A DNA stretch of 60,971 nucleotides, taken from Acidimicrobiaceae bacterium (GTDB lineage Bacteria; Actinomycetota; Acidimicrobiia; Acidimicrobiales; Aldehydirespiratoraceae). Numbering within the stretch: position 1 is the stretch's first letter; each line of letters starts with the position of its first letter. Of this stretch, positions 1-7,887 are shown one piece after another. The stretch spans positions 1 to 60,971 of the forward strand of contig VYCW01000090.1 in assembly GCA_009843735.1 (NCBI GenBank), given 5' to 3'. A model generated the notes under the pieces. The model saw only the letters and a list, made by a program, of their open reading frames with translations. It was not told where the DNA came from and ran no database searches. The translations under genes were made by a program, and so were the position numbers.

Positions 1-848
1 TCGGCTTCGGGGTGAAGGTGCCGATGTTCCCGTTCCACACCTGGCTGCCCGACGCACACACCGAGGCGCCCACCGTGGGCTCGGTGATCCTGGCCGCCAT
101 CCTGCTGAAGCTCGGCACCTACGGGTTCGTGCGCATTGCGGTGCCCATGCTGCCCGAGGGCGCCGAGGCCTGGGCCCCGTGGATCGGCCTGCTGGCCGTG
201 ATCGGCATCATCTACGGCGCGCTGGGCTGTCTGGCCCAGACCGACATGAAGCGCCTGATCGCCTTCTCGTCGGTGGCCCACATGGGCTTCGTGATGCTGG
301 GGATCGCCACCCTCACCGACTTCGGGATCAACGCCGCCATCTTCGGCATGGTCGCCCACGGGATCATCACCGGGATGCTGTTCTTCCTGGCCGGCTCGGT
401 GAAGGAGCGCTACCACACCCTCGAGATCCGCCGGCTGGGCGGGATGCTGGTCCAGGCGCCCCGGATGGGCTGGATCCTGGGGTTCTGCTCGATGGCGTCG
501 CTGGGCCTGCCGGGTCTGGCCGGCTTCTGGGGCGAGTTCCCGGCCATCCTGTCGGCCTACTCGCCCGCCGAGGGCCTGCCGGTCGAGACGTTCCGGACCT
601 ACATGGTGGTGGCCGCGGTGGGAACGGTGCTGGCCGCGGGCTACCTGCTGTGGCTGCTGCAGCGCACCGCCATGGGCGCGCCCTCCGAGGAGTTCGCCGA
701 CAGCGACGACATCGTCGACGTCACCCGCACCGAGTGGATCTCGTGGGCGCCGCTGCTGGTGGGGATCATCCTGTTCGGGGTGGCCCCGGGCCTGATCTTC
801 GACGTGACCGACCCGGCCGTGGTCGGCCTGCTGGCGGCCGGAGGCTGA
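1..848 (+). CDS. nuoM: NADH-quinone oxidoreductase subunit M (C-terminal part)
   Basis: Proton-pumping antiporter-like membrane subunit of respiratory complex I. The window starts inside the gene: the first full codon is at base 3 and about 281 residues remain of a family that is usually near 500. The family motif FHTWLPDAHTEAPT is intact, followed by LLKLGTYG and the QTDMKRLIAFSSVAHMG helix, so this is the half holding the last conserved proton channel. Several hydrophobic helices follow, and the protein ends before a short acidic and glycine-rich tail. It is followed by nuoN after 7 bases, as in standard nuo operons. The 5' truncation is caused only by the window edge. Confidence 0.96.
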   Translation, partial: GFGVKVPMFPFHTWLPDAHTEAPTVGSVILAAILLKLGTYGFVRIAVPMLPEGAEAWAPWIGLLAVIGIIYGALGCLAQTDMKRLIAFSSVAHMGFVMLGIATLTDFGINAAIFGMVAHGIITGMLFFLAGSVKERYHTLEIRRLGGMLVQAPRMGWILGFCSMASLGLPGLAGFWGEFPAILSAYSPAEGLPVETFRTYMVVAAVGTVLAAGYLLWLLQRTAMGAPSEEFADSDDIVDVTRTEWISWAPLLVGIILFGVAPGLIFDVTDPAVVGLLAAGG

Positions 849-855
849 CGCCCTG

Positions 856-2379
856 ATGCTCGGCTCGGTCCTGACCCTCGCCTTCGAGCGGCCGGCGATC
901 GACTGGCACGCGGTCGCGCCCGAGCTGACCCTGCTGGGCTTCGGGGCGCTCCTGACGCTGGTCGACATCGTCTGGCTGGAGCGGGGCCGGGCGGTGGTGT
1001 CCGCGCTGGCGTCGTTCGGGCTGCTGGCGTCGATGGTGCCGGTGCTGACGCTGGCGTGGGACGGCGCCGACCGCTCGACGTTCTGGGGCGCCTACGTGGT
1101 CGACGACTACGCCCTGGTGATGAAGGCCGTGTTCCTGCTGGCCGGGTATGTGGTGGTGCTGCTGTCCACCAACTACATCGCCGAGGGCGACTACTGGGAG
1201 AACGAGTACTACCAGATGCTGCTGTCGGCGGTGCTGGGAATGGTGGTGATGGCCTCGGCCCGCGATCTGGTGACCATCTTCGTGGCCCTGGAGCTGCTGT
1301 CGATTCCGGCCTACCTGATGGCCACCTGGCGCAAGCGGGACCTGCGCAGCAACGAGGCCGGCCTCAAGTACTACCTGATGGGGGTGTTCGCCTCGGCGGT
1401 GCTGCTCTACGGCATGTCGCTGCTGTACGGGGCGGCCGGCTCCACCATGCTGGTCGACATCGACGCGGCCATCTCGGGAGACGGCGCGCCGCTGGCGGTG
1501 GTGACGCTGGGCGTGATCTTCGTGGTGGTCGGCTTCGGGTTCAAGGTCTCGGCGTTCCCGTTCCACACCTGGGCGCCCGACACTTACGAGGGCGCCCCCA
1601 CGCCGGTGACCGCGTTCCTGTCGGTGGCGTCGAAGGCGGCCGGGTTCGTGGCCCTGCTGAGCCTGGTGTTCGTGGGCTTCTGGGGCCGGGCCGACGTGTA
1701 CCAGCCGCTGATGTGGGTGCTGGCGGCGGCGTCGATGTTCGGCGGGAACCTGATGGCTCTGCGCCAGACCAACCTGGTGCGCCTGCTGGCCTACTCGGGC
1801 GTGGCCCAGGCCGGGTACATGCTGGCCCCGCTGGCGGTGGCGGGGGAGTCGCTGGCGACCGCCGACGACGCCCTGTCGTCGGTGGTGACCTATCTGGCCA
1901 TCTATGCGGCCATGAACCTGGGCGCCTTCGCGGTGATCATCGCGGTGGCTCGCCGCACCGCCTCGGCCGAGATCGACAGCTACAAGGGCCTGTTCCGCTA
2001 CTCGCCGGGCCTGGCCGTGGCCATGACCATCTTCCTGATGGCCCTGGCCGGCATCCCCCCGCTGGGCGGCTGGTTCGCCAAGTTCGAGATCGTGCTGGCG
2101 CTGCTCTCGCCGGGCACCGCCTGGGGAGTGGCTCTCGGCGTGATCGTGGCCATCAACTCCGTGATCGCCCTCTACTACTACGCCCGCATCGCGAGCCACA
2201 TGTGGGTGGAGGCTCCGCCCGAGTCCGCCGACTTCGACACAACCACCCCCATCAAGCCCCCCACCTCAGTCTCAGCCGCCCTGGTCCTCACCGGCGCAGC
2301 CACCCTCGCCTTCGGCATCCTCCCCCAATGGGTAGGCCACTTCACCGACGTAAGCCTCATAGTCGCCCTCCCCGGCTGA
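856..2379 (+). CDS. nuoN: NADH-quinone oxidoreductase subunit N
   Basis: Last antiporter-like membrane subunit of complex I, 507 residues, full length for the family. Visible motifs are FVALELLSIPAYLMA (the conserved Glu of helix 5), FHTWAPDTYEGAPTPV (helix 7) and the LLAYSGVAQAGYM segment. About 14 membrane helices are apparent. The ATG start lies 7 bases after nuoM and the two are surely co-transcribed. An oddity is that roughly the last 48 codons (from about 2236) switch to C-rich, A-containing codons including ATA, GTA, GCA and TCA, unlike the G-rich codon use upstream. The encoded residues still read as a normal NuoN C-terminus. Confidence 0.96.
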   Translation: MLGSVLTLAFERPAIDWHAVAPELTLLGFGALLTLVDIVWLERGRAVVSALASFGLLASMVPVLTLAWDGADRSTFWGAYVVDDYALVMKAVFLLAGYVVVLLSTNYIAEGDYWENEYYQMLLSAVLGMVVMASARDLVTIFVALELLSIPAYLMATWRKRDLRSNEAGLKYYLMGVFASAVLLYGMSLLYGAAGSTMLVDIDAAISGDGAPLAVVTLGVIFVVVGFGFKVSAFPFHTWAPDTYEGAPTPVTAFLSVASKAAGFVALLSLVFVGFWGRADVYQPLMWVLAAASMFGGNLMALRQTNLVRLLAYSGVAQAGYMLAPLAVAGESLATADDALSSVVTYLAIYAAMNLGAFAVIIAVARRTASAEIDSYKGLFRYSPGLAVAMTIFLMALAGIPPLGGWFAKFEIVLALLSPGTAWGVALGVIVAINSVIALYYYARIASHMWVEAPPESADFDTTTPIKPPTSVSAALVLTGAATLAFGILPQWVGHFTDVSLIVALPG

Positions 2380-2548
2380 CCCGCACACCAACGACATCCG
2401 GGTAGTCGCGATTAGCGGCCAGGCCAGGACGAACTCCTGTCAGGTTGTTCATCCCCTTCAGGACGCCGACGGTCAGAGCTACCACGAGGAATGGAGTCAT
2501 TGAGACGCCGCTAACGGTCGAGGGCCCACACGACTTGGAATTGTGAAG

Positions 2549-2565
2549 TGATCGCAATGCGATCA
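2549..2565. promoter_or_regulatory. Perfect palindrome, probable operator for the methyltransferase gene
   Basis: TGATCGCAATGCGATCA has two perfect 8-base arms around one central base. It ends 9 bases before a TAGGCT -10-like hexamer (2575-2580), so it would cover the -35 and spacer of a promoter for the gene starting at 2623. That position is typical of a repressor site. The regulator is unknown. The surrounding gap 2380-2622 is lower in GC than the genes and shows no gene. Confidence 0.5.
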
Positions 2566-2574
2566 TCGGAGCTC

Positions 2575-2580
2575 TAGGCT
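2575..2580 (+). promoter_or_regulatory. Candidate -10 box (TAGGCT) for the MidA-like gene
   Basis: TAGGCT lies 42 bases before the ATG at 2623. A start near 2587 would give a leader of about 36 bases containing the purine-rich GGCGAGAGA just before the ATG. There is no recognisable -35 because the palindrome occupies that position. Confidence 0.35.
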
Positions 2581-2622
2581 CGCCCACCAGGGACTTCGAG
2601 GGCGGGTAGGCGGCGAGAGACG

Positions 2623-3726
2623 ATGCTGTTGGTGACGGTCGGGCAGCGGCTCGCCGGCAGGATCGCGGCCCGGGGGCCCATCTCTGTTTCGGAGTATGTC
2701 GAGGCCTGCCTCTACGACCCGGACGGCGGCTTCTACATGCGGTCCGTCGGGGGGCGTGCCGGAGGACGCTCGGGCCACTTCCTGACCGCGCCAGAGGTCG
2801 GCCCGCTGTTCGGAGCGGTGCTGGCCCGGGCGCTGGACGGGTGGTGGGAGCAACTGGGTGAGCCCGCGCCGTTCACGGTGATCGACTGGGGCGCGGGGCC
2901 GGGCACGCTGGCCCGCTCTGTCATGGCCGCGGAGCCTCGCTGCCTGTCCGCGGGCGCGCTGGAATGGATCGCGCTCGAGCGGTCGCCGGCGCAGCGGGCA
3001 CTGCATCCCGACCACCCGGCGGTCAAGAGCGCAGCCCGGCTGTCCGACGTGCTGCCCCAGGGCGCGCCCGCGGGCATCGTGGTGGCCAACGAACTGCTCG
3101 ACAACCTGCCCTTCGATGTTGCTCGCCGAACCGACGACGGCTGGGATGAGCTGCGCGTCACTGTCGGTGAGGCCTCAGGCCGCCGCGGCTTCTCGCTGGT
3201 CGGGGAGCCGGCACCGGTCGAGCTCGTGGCGGGTCTGCCAGAGGTGGCGGTCGGAGCACGGGTACCGGTTCAACGGGCTGCTCGCGACTGGGTGGCCGGC
3301 GCGCACCAGGCGCTCGGAGCCGGTTGGATCGTGGCTCTCGACTACGGCGCCGATACCCGGACCCTGGCCGAGCGGGCCGGGCCGTCGGATGATCCCGGCA
3401 CCGGCATGGGATGGCTGAGAACACACCGGCACCATCAGGGCGGCTCGTCGTGGCTGGCTGAGCCGGGGTCGTGCGACATCACCGCGGACGTGGCTCTGGA
3501 CCAGATCCAGGCCGACCACCGGGCCGAGGTCCGCACCCAGGCCGCGTTCCTTCGTCACCACGGAATCGACGAACTGGTGGCTGAGGGTCGAGCCGTGTGG
3601 CAGGAACGTGCCGGCGCGGGCGATCTCGACGCCCTCACAGCCCGCAGCCGGCGACGGGAGGCCGAGGCCCTGCTGGATCCGGCCGGCATGGGAGCCTTCA
3701 ACGCTCTCGTGTGGACCGTTGGCTGA
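2623..3726 (+). CDS. MidA/NDUFAF7-family SAM-dependent methyltransferase
   Basis: SAM-dependent methyltransferase of the DUF185/MidA family, 367 residues. The mitochondrial member NDUFAF7 methylates an arginine of the 49-kDa subunit (NuoD homologue) and is needed for complex I assembly. Visible features are the N-terminal FMEAC-like region YVEACLYDPDGGFY, the FLTAPEVGPLFG signature, the SAM loop DWGAGPGTLA and the ANELLDNLPFDV motif. The gene stands 243 bases after nuoN, on the same strand, which fits a job in complex I maturation. It probably has its own promoter (palindrome 2549-2565 and TAGGCT). The family is clear; the complex I substrate here is inferred from context. Confidence 0.88.
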   Translation: MLLVTVGQRLAGRIAARGPISVSEYVEACLYDPDGGFYMRSVGGRAGGRSGHFLTAPEVGPLFGAVLARALDGWWEQLGEPAPFTVIDWGAGPGTLARSVMAAEPRCLSAGALEWIALERSPAQRALHPDHPAVKSAARLSDVLPQGAPAGIVVANELLDNLPFDVARRTDDGWDELRVTVGEASGRRGFSLVGEPAPVELVAGLPEVAVGARVPVQRAARDWVAGAHQALGAGWIVALDYGADTRTLAERAGPSDDPGTGMGWLRTHRHHQGGSSWLAEPGSCDITADVALDQIQADHRAEVRTQAAFLRHHGIDELVAEGRAVWQERAGAGDLDALTARSRRREAEALLDPAGMGAFNALVWTVG

Positions 3727-3789
3727 GTCCAGACGGGCCCTGCACCGGCACGAGCACCTCGCAGCAATCGATCCGATCCAGTGGCAGGA

Positions 3790-4191
3790 TCAACCCTGGG
3801 CTTCGGTCCATTCGTTGATGGCGGCCTCGCAGGGGCCTATCAGGGGGGCCACGACGGGGTAGCCCGCGTAGGGGGCCAGCATTATCAGCGTCTCGCGCAA
3901 CTGGTCGGGGGTGAGCTCGCCCCGCTTGAGGGCCGACTGGGCCTGGAGCTTCCACACGTCGGTGGAGCCACGGGCCGCGATCACGCCCATGATGAGCAGG
4001 CGCCGGTCCCGGATCGAGAGCACGTCACGGTCCCAGACCTCGGCGAACAGGCTCCGCATCATCACGTCGTTGAAGGCCATGGTCCCCTCGGGCAGGGCCG
4101 GAACCTCGCCCTGGTAGACCTCGGTGACCATGGCAACACCCCGCTCGTAGGTGCCGTCAGAGGGGGTGTCGGGGGAGTTGTCGGTGCTCAT
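3790..4191 (-). CDS. Carboxymuconolactone decarboxylase family protein
   Basis: Small all-helical protein of 133 residues with the CMD/AhpD-like fold. The central stretch RDRRLLIMGVIAARG and the segment LTPDQLRETLIMLAPYAGYP match gamma-carboxymuconolactone decarboxylase-like proteins. It has no CxxC motif, so it is not an AhpD-type peroxidase partner. It is the last gene of a three-gene minus-strand operon (P450, dehydrogenase, this gene) and its start overlaps the preceding stop by ATGA. Substrate is unknown; a lactone or beta-keto acid step downstream of the P450 is conceivable but unsupported. Confidence 0.8.
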   Translation of the reverse strand: MSTDNSPDTPSDGTYERGVAMVTEVYQGEVPALPEGTMAFNDVMMRSLFAEVWDRDVLSIRDRRLLIMGVIAARGSTDVWKLQAQSALKRGELTPDQLRETLIMLAPYAGYPVVAPLIGPCEAAINEWTEAQG

Positions 4192-5054
4192 TCGGACTCC
4201 TCGGTGTCGTCGTGGACGTTGTAGACGGCCGGCATGACGCGGCCCAGCGCGTCGAGAAGGGCGCCGGCGCCGGACCGGGTACGGCCCACCTCCAGCGCCA
4301 GCGACAGATCCTTGGTCGCGATTCCGGCCTGGGTCTCGAGCATGGTCCTCAGCTCGCCCTGGATGTGCTCATCGGGGATTTCCAGCAGGGCGCAGTACTG
4401 CTCGGTCAGGGCCCCGAGCTGGTCCATCGACCGCCATGCCTCCAGGAGCGCGGCAGGCTCGCCGCCGGTGCTGGCCACCATGTCGTGGGCGGTGGCGGCC
4501 GCCGCGAACTGGGCGTAGGTCATCACGTTGATGGCGATCTTCAGCGCCGCGCCCGCGCCCACCGGCCCGGCGTCGATGAGCGTGCCCGCATAGACCTCGA
4601 GCAGCTCCCGCGCCGCGGGAGGCATGTCCGCCAACCCACCGGCCAGCACCGTCAGGTTTCCTTCCCTGGCGTTCTCGGCGCCGCCGGCCACGGAGGCGTC
4701 GAACACGGCGACGCCCCATTCGGCGGCGGCGGCCCGCGCCGCCAGCACCGTGTCGGGGTGAACGGTGGAGTGGATGAGCACGGTGAGCGCCTCGTGGGCT
4801 CCCTCGGCGATGCCGCCTGGGCCGGACAGCACGGCTTCGATGTGAGCCGCGGCGGGAACGCAGACGCTTACGACATCGCTGACGCGGGCCACCTCGGCCG
4901 CGTCGGCCGCTGCTGCTGCGCCAAGAGCCACGGCAGCGTCCACTGCGGTCGGGTCGATGTCGTGGACCGTGACCGGTCCGCTGCCGTGGCGGATCAGGTT
5001 CTCGGCCATGGCTGAGCCCATCATGCCCAGCCCGATGTAGCCGTAGCCGGTCAA
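4188..5054 (-). CDS. NAD(P)-dependent beta-hydroxyacid dehydrogenase (3-hydroxyisobutyrate dehydrogenase-like)
   Basis: 288-residue oxidoreductase of the 3-hydroxyisobutyrate/6-phosphogluconate dehydrogenase family. It opens with the Rossmann motif GLGMMGSAMAENL, then has the substrate loop DASVAGGAENAREG and the catalytic Lys172 with Asn176 in LKIAINVMTY. The C-terminal helical dimerisation domain is complete. It lies between the P450 gene (overlap at 5051-5054) and the CMD-like gene (overlap at 4188-4191), so all three are translationally coupled. The true substrate is probably a short beta-hydroxy acid but cannot be named. Confidence 0.85.
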   Translation of the reverse strand: MTGYGYIGLGMMGSAMAENLIRHGSGPVTVHDIDPTAVDAAVALGAAAAADAAEVARVSDVVSVCVPAAAHIEAVLSGPGGIAEGAHEALTVLIHSTVHPDTVLAARAAAAEWGVAVFDASVAGGAENAREGNLTVLAGGLADMPPAARELLEVYAGTLIDAGPVGAGAALKIAINVMTYAQFAAAATAHDMVASTGGEPAALLEAWRSMDQLGALTEQYCALLEIPDEHIQGELRTMLETQAGIATKDLSLALEVGRTRSGAGALLDALGRVMPAVYNVHDDTEESE

Positions 5055-6277
5055 ACGGCGACGCTCTGCAGGCGCGGACCGGGCGTGAAGCTGACGGGCA
5101 GGTTCTTCCAGCCGCTCACGTTGCCGCTGTGGAAGCGGACCTTGTTGTCGTGGTCGACGGTGTAGTCGCCCATGCGCCGGTGGATCTCCTCCAGCGCGAC
5201 CCGGCCCTCGAGGCGGGCCAGCGCGGCTCCGAGGCAGAAGTGGACGCCGTACCCGAAGCCGAGGTGCCGGTCGGCACGGCGAAAGATGTCGAACTGACGG
5301 GCAGTGGGCCCGAACTCTCGCTCGTCCTGGTTGGCCGCGCCGATCAGCAGCAGCACCGAGTCTGCCTCTCGCATCCGCTGGCCGTGCATTTCGACGTCGC
5401 GGATGAGGGTGCGATGCATGTACTGGGTGGAGGTGTTGAAGCGGATCACCTCCTCGACCGCGTCGGGAATGAGCGACGGGTCGGCGATGAGCGCGGCCCG
5501 CTGGTCGGGATGGAGCGACAGCAGCTCCACCGCGTTGGCCACCATCTTGGCTGTCGTCTCGAAACCGGCGAACGAGAACAGGAGGCAGAACCCGAGCAGT
5601 TCCCTCTCCGTCAGGGCCCGGCCATCGACCTCCAGCTCAAGCAGGTCCGAGATGAGCCCCCCGCCGGGCACCTCTCCGGAGCGTCGCCGGGCTAGGTCCT
5701 CGGTGAAGTAGGCGATCACCTCGAAGATCGCATCGACTGCATCCTTCGGGATCTCCATGGAGCCGTCCTCGCGGATCAGCCCCCGGTCGGCGCACTCTCG
5801 CACCATGTCCCGGTCGGAGGCGGGGATTCCGAGCACGGCCGAGATCACATCCATCGGGAAGCACCCGGCCAAGTCGACCACCAGGTCCGCGTGGCCCGAC
5901 TCGATGACGTTGTCGATGTAGTGATTGACGATCCGGCGCACCTCGTCTTCCATCCCGGCCACCCGCCGGGGGGTGAACACCCGTGACACGAGCCCCCGAA
6001 GGGCGGTGTGCTCGGGAGGGTCGATCTCGATCAGCTCGTGGTATTCAGGGTGGGCGCGGTCGATGGGCCGTCTGGCCTCCAGGGCGACGCCACCGGCGGA
6101 GGAGTAGGTCTCGTAGTCCCGGAAGGCCTGCTGCACGTCGTCGAAGCGGCTCAGTGCCCAGAACTCCAGGTCCGGGTTCCAGTAGGCGGGTGCCTCGTCG
6201 CGCAGCCGTTGGTAGGTGTCAAACGGATTGTCGTGCACCGTGAACGAGTAGGGGTTGTACACCAGCGGCGGACCCAT
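5051..6277 (-). CDS. Cytochrome P450
   Basis: Soluble bacterial-type cytochrome P450 of 408 residues, no membrane anchor. The oxygen-binding I-helix motif AGFETT, the K-helix ExxR (EVIR) and the heme loop FGYGVHFCLG with the axial Cys are all intact, so it should be an active monooxygenase. It is the first gene of the operon with the dehydrogenase and CMD-like genes and is divergent from the carnitine dehydrogenase gene. The ATG is 6 bases after a TAGTAT -10 box, so the mRNA is predicted to be leaderless. No ferredoxin or reductase partner is present in the window. Substrate unknown. Confidence 0.93.
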   Translation of the reverse strand: MGPPLVYNPYSFTVHDNPFDTYQRLRDEAPAYWNPDLEFWALSRFDDVQQAFRDYETYSSAGGVALEARRPIDRAHPEYHELIEIDPPEHTALRGLVSRVFTPRRVAGMEDEVRRIVNHYIDNVIESGHADLVVDLAGCFPMDVISAVLGIPASDRDMVRECADRGLIREDGSMEIPKDAVDAIFEVIAYFTEDLARRRSGEVPGGGLISDLLELEVDGRALTERELLGFCLLFSFAGFETTAKMVANAVELLSLHPDQRAALIADPSLIPDAVEEVIRFNTSTQYMHRTLIRDVEMHGQRMREADSVLLLIGAANQDEREFGPTARQFDIFRRADRHLGFGYGVHFCLGAALARLEGRVALEEIHRRMGDYTVDHDNKVRFHSGNVSGWKNLPVSFTPGPRLQSVAV

Positions 6278-6283
6278 GCGCCG

Positions 6284-6289
6284 ATACTA
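6284..6289 (-). promoter_or_regulatory. Leaderless -10 box for the P450 operon
   Basis: TAGTAT on the minus strand with 6 bases to the ATG at 6277. Transcription starting 6-7 bases downstream would begin at or next to the A of ATG. No ribosome binding site would be present in the mRNA. Confidence 0.6.
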
Positions 6290-6331
6290 GGTCAGGTCGG
6301 CCAAGCCTTCCCGCGCCGTGCCAGCGGTGCG

Positions 6332-6337
6332 ATACTG
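6332..6337 (+). promoter_or_regulatory. Candidate -10 box and Shine-Dalgarno for the carnitine gene cluster
   Basis: GATACT (6332-6337) lies about 35 bases before the GTG at 6373, and a strong GGGAGGG Shine-Dalgarno follows at 6361-6367. Unlike many genes in this window the carnitine cluster is therefore predicted to have a short leader with a ribosome binding site. Confidence 0.4.
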
Positions 6338-6372
6338 CGGGCCGGACCGGAGCACTTGCAGGGAGGGCGCGG

Positions 6373-7869
6373 GTGACGGCGAGGACCATAGGACTGGTGG
6401 GAACGGGGGTGATCGGCGCCGGGTGGGCGGTGCGTGTCCTGGCCCGGGGCCATGACGTGGTGGCCTGGGATCCCGCCGCCGGGGCCGAGGACCGGCTCCG
6501 GGCCTCGATCGAGCGGGCCTGGCCGTCGGCCACCCGCCTGGGGCTGTTTCCCGGTGCCGGTCCTGACCGTCTGCGCTGGGCCCGCAGTCCCGAGGCGGTG
6601 GCGGGCTGTGCCGACTTCGTGCAGGAGAGCGTGCCGGAGGACGAAACGGTCAAGCAGTCGCTGCTGCGCCGCCTTGACGCCGCGGCCGAGCCCGGCACTG
6701 TCATCGCCAGTAGCTCGTCGGGGTTGCTGCCCAGCCGCCTGGCCGGCGGGCTGAACCATCCCGAGCGGCTCCTGATCGGGCATCCCTTCAACCCGGTGTA
6801 TCTGCTGCCGCTGGTGGAGGTGGTGCCCGGCGAAGCCACCAGCGACGAGGCCGTCGCCTTGGCTGTGTACCACTACGACGATCTGGTGATGCACCCGCTG
6901 GTGGTGCGCAACGAGGTCGAGGGCTACCTGTCGGACCGGCTCCAGGAGGCTTTGTGGCGCGAGAACCTGCACCTGGTGAACGACGGGGTAGCCACCACCG
7001 CTGAGCTGGACGACGCCATCGTCTACGGGCCGGGGCTGCGCTGGGCGGCCATGGGCACCAACCTGACGTTCCATCTGGCTGGGGGCGACGGCGGAATGCG
7101 CCACATGCTGGGACAATTCGGTCCGGCGCTGAAGCTGCCGTGGACCCGGCTGGAAGCCCCCGAGCTGACCGGAGATCTCGTCGAAGCCATGGCCGCAGGC
7201 TGCGAGGACCAGGCCGCGGGCCGGTCGATTGCCGAGCTGGAGCGCCAGCGCGACGACTCCTTGCTGGCGGTGATGAGGGCGCTGCGGGCCAGCGGCATCG
7301 GCGCCGGTCGCCTCATCGCCGAGCGGGAGGCTCGGATACTGGCCGCCGGAGCCGCGGCCGCGGCCGAGCCGTGGACATCGGGCGCCGATGTCGCGGCTCC
7401 CCTGGAGCTGTACTCGGCGGTCGTGGAGCCCGACTGGGTGGACTACAACGGCCACATGACCGAGTGGGCCTTCCTGGCGGTGTTCGGGTGGGCGTCCGAC
7501 GCCCTGTTCCGCTACCTGGGCATCGACGAGGCGTACCGGGATGGCGGGCACTCCTACTACACCGTCGAGACCCACCTCAACCACCAGCAGGAGGCCTCGC
7601 TGGGCGAGCCGCTGCGGGTCACAACCCAGGTGCTCGGCAGCGACGCCAAGCGTCTGCACATTTTCCACGCCATGTACCGGGACGGCGAGAGGGTGTGCAC
7701 CGGCGAGCAGATGCTGGTCCACGTCGACACTGCGGCCGGTCGCAGCGCCCAGCTGCTCGAAGGTCCGGCGGTCGCGGTGGCTGCGGTCACCGAGGCCCAC
7801 GCGTCCATGCCGGTTCCGCCGCAGGCCGGCAGACGCATGTCCATCGACGCCCGCCGACCCGCCAACTGA
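6373..7869 (+). CDS. L-carnitine 3-dehydrogenase fused to a hotdog thioesterase
   Basis: 498-residue bifunctional protein. Residues 1 to about 320 are a 3-hydroxyacyl-CoA-dehydrogenase-fold enzyme: NAD motif GTGVIGAGWA, then SSSSGLLPS, IGHPFNPVYLLPLVEV and LHLVNDGVATTAELDDAI, all close to carnitine 3-dehydrogenase (CdhA/LcdH), which oxidises carnitine to 3-dehydrocarnitine. Residues about 345-498 are a 4-hydroxybenzoyl-CoA-type hotdog thioesterase with VDYNGHM. Such fusions are known for proteobacterial carnitine degraders, where the thioesterase hydrolyses betainyl-CoA. The GTG start has a good Shine-Dalgarno. The 3-dehydrocarnitine cleavage enzyme (DUF849) is not in the window. The thioesterase might instead act on carnitinyl-CoA made by the neighbours. 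Confidence 0.87.
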   Translation: MTARTIGLVGTGVIGAGWAVRVLARGHDVVAWDPAAGAEDRLRASIERAWPSATRLGLFPGAGPDRLRWARSPEAVAGCADFVQESVPEDETVKQSLLRRLDAAAEPGTVIASSSSGLLPSRLAGGLNHPERLLIGHPFNPVYLLPLVEVVPGEATSDEAVALAVYHYDDLVMHPLVVRNEVEGYLSDRLQEALWRENLHLVNDGVATTAELDDAIVYGPGLRWAAMGTNLTFHLAGGDGGMRHMLGQFGPALKLPWTRLEAPELTGDLVEAMAAGCEDQAAGRSIAELERQRDDSLLAVMRALRASGIGAGRLIAEREARILAAGAAAAAEPWTSGADVAAPLELYSAVVEPDWVDYNGHMTEWAFLAVFGWASDALFRYLGIDEAYRDGGHSYYTVETHLNHQQEASLGEPLRVTTQVLGSDAKRLHIFHAMYRDGERVCTGEQMLVHVDTAAGRSAQLLEGPAVAVAAVTEAHASMPVPPQAGRRMSIDARRPAN

Positions 7870-7887
7870 TCTACCAGGGAGGGCGAA

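Noticed and set aside
766..2199. 477-codon minus-strand frame opposite nuoN, and similar long shadows at 6292-7968, 37853-39109 and 40667-42013
   Set aside because: Low-complexity Arg/His/Gly/Pro translations that exactly oppose well-recognised genes.
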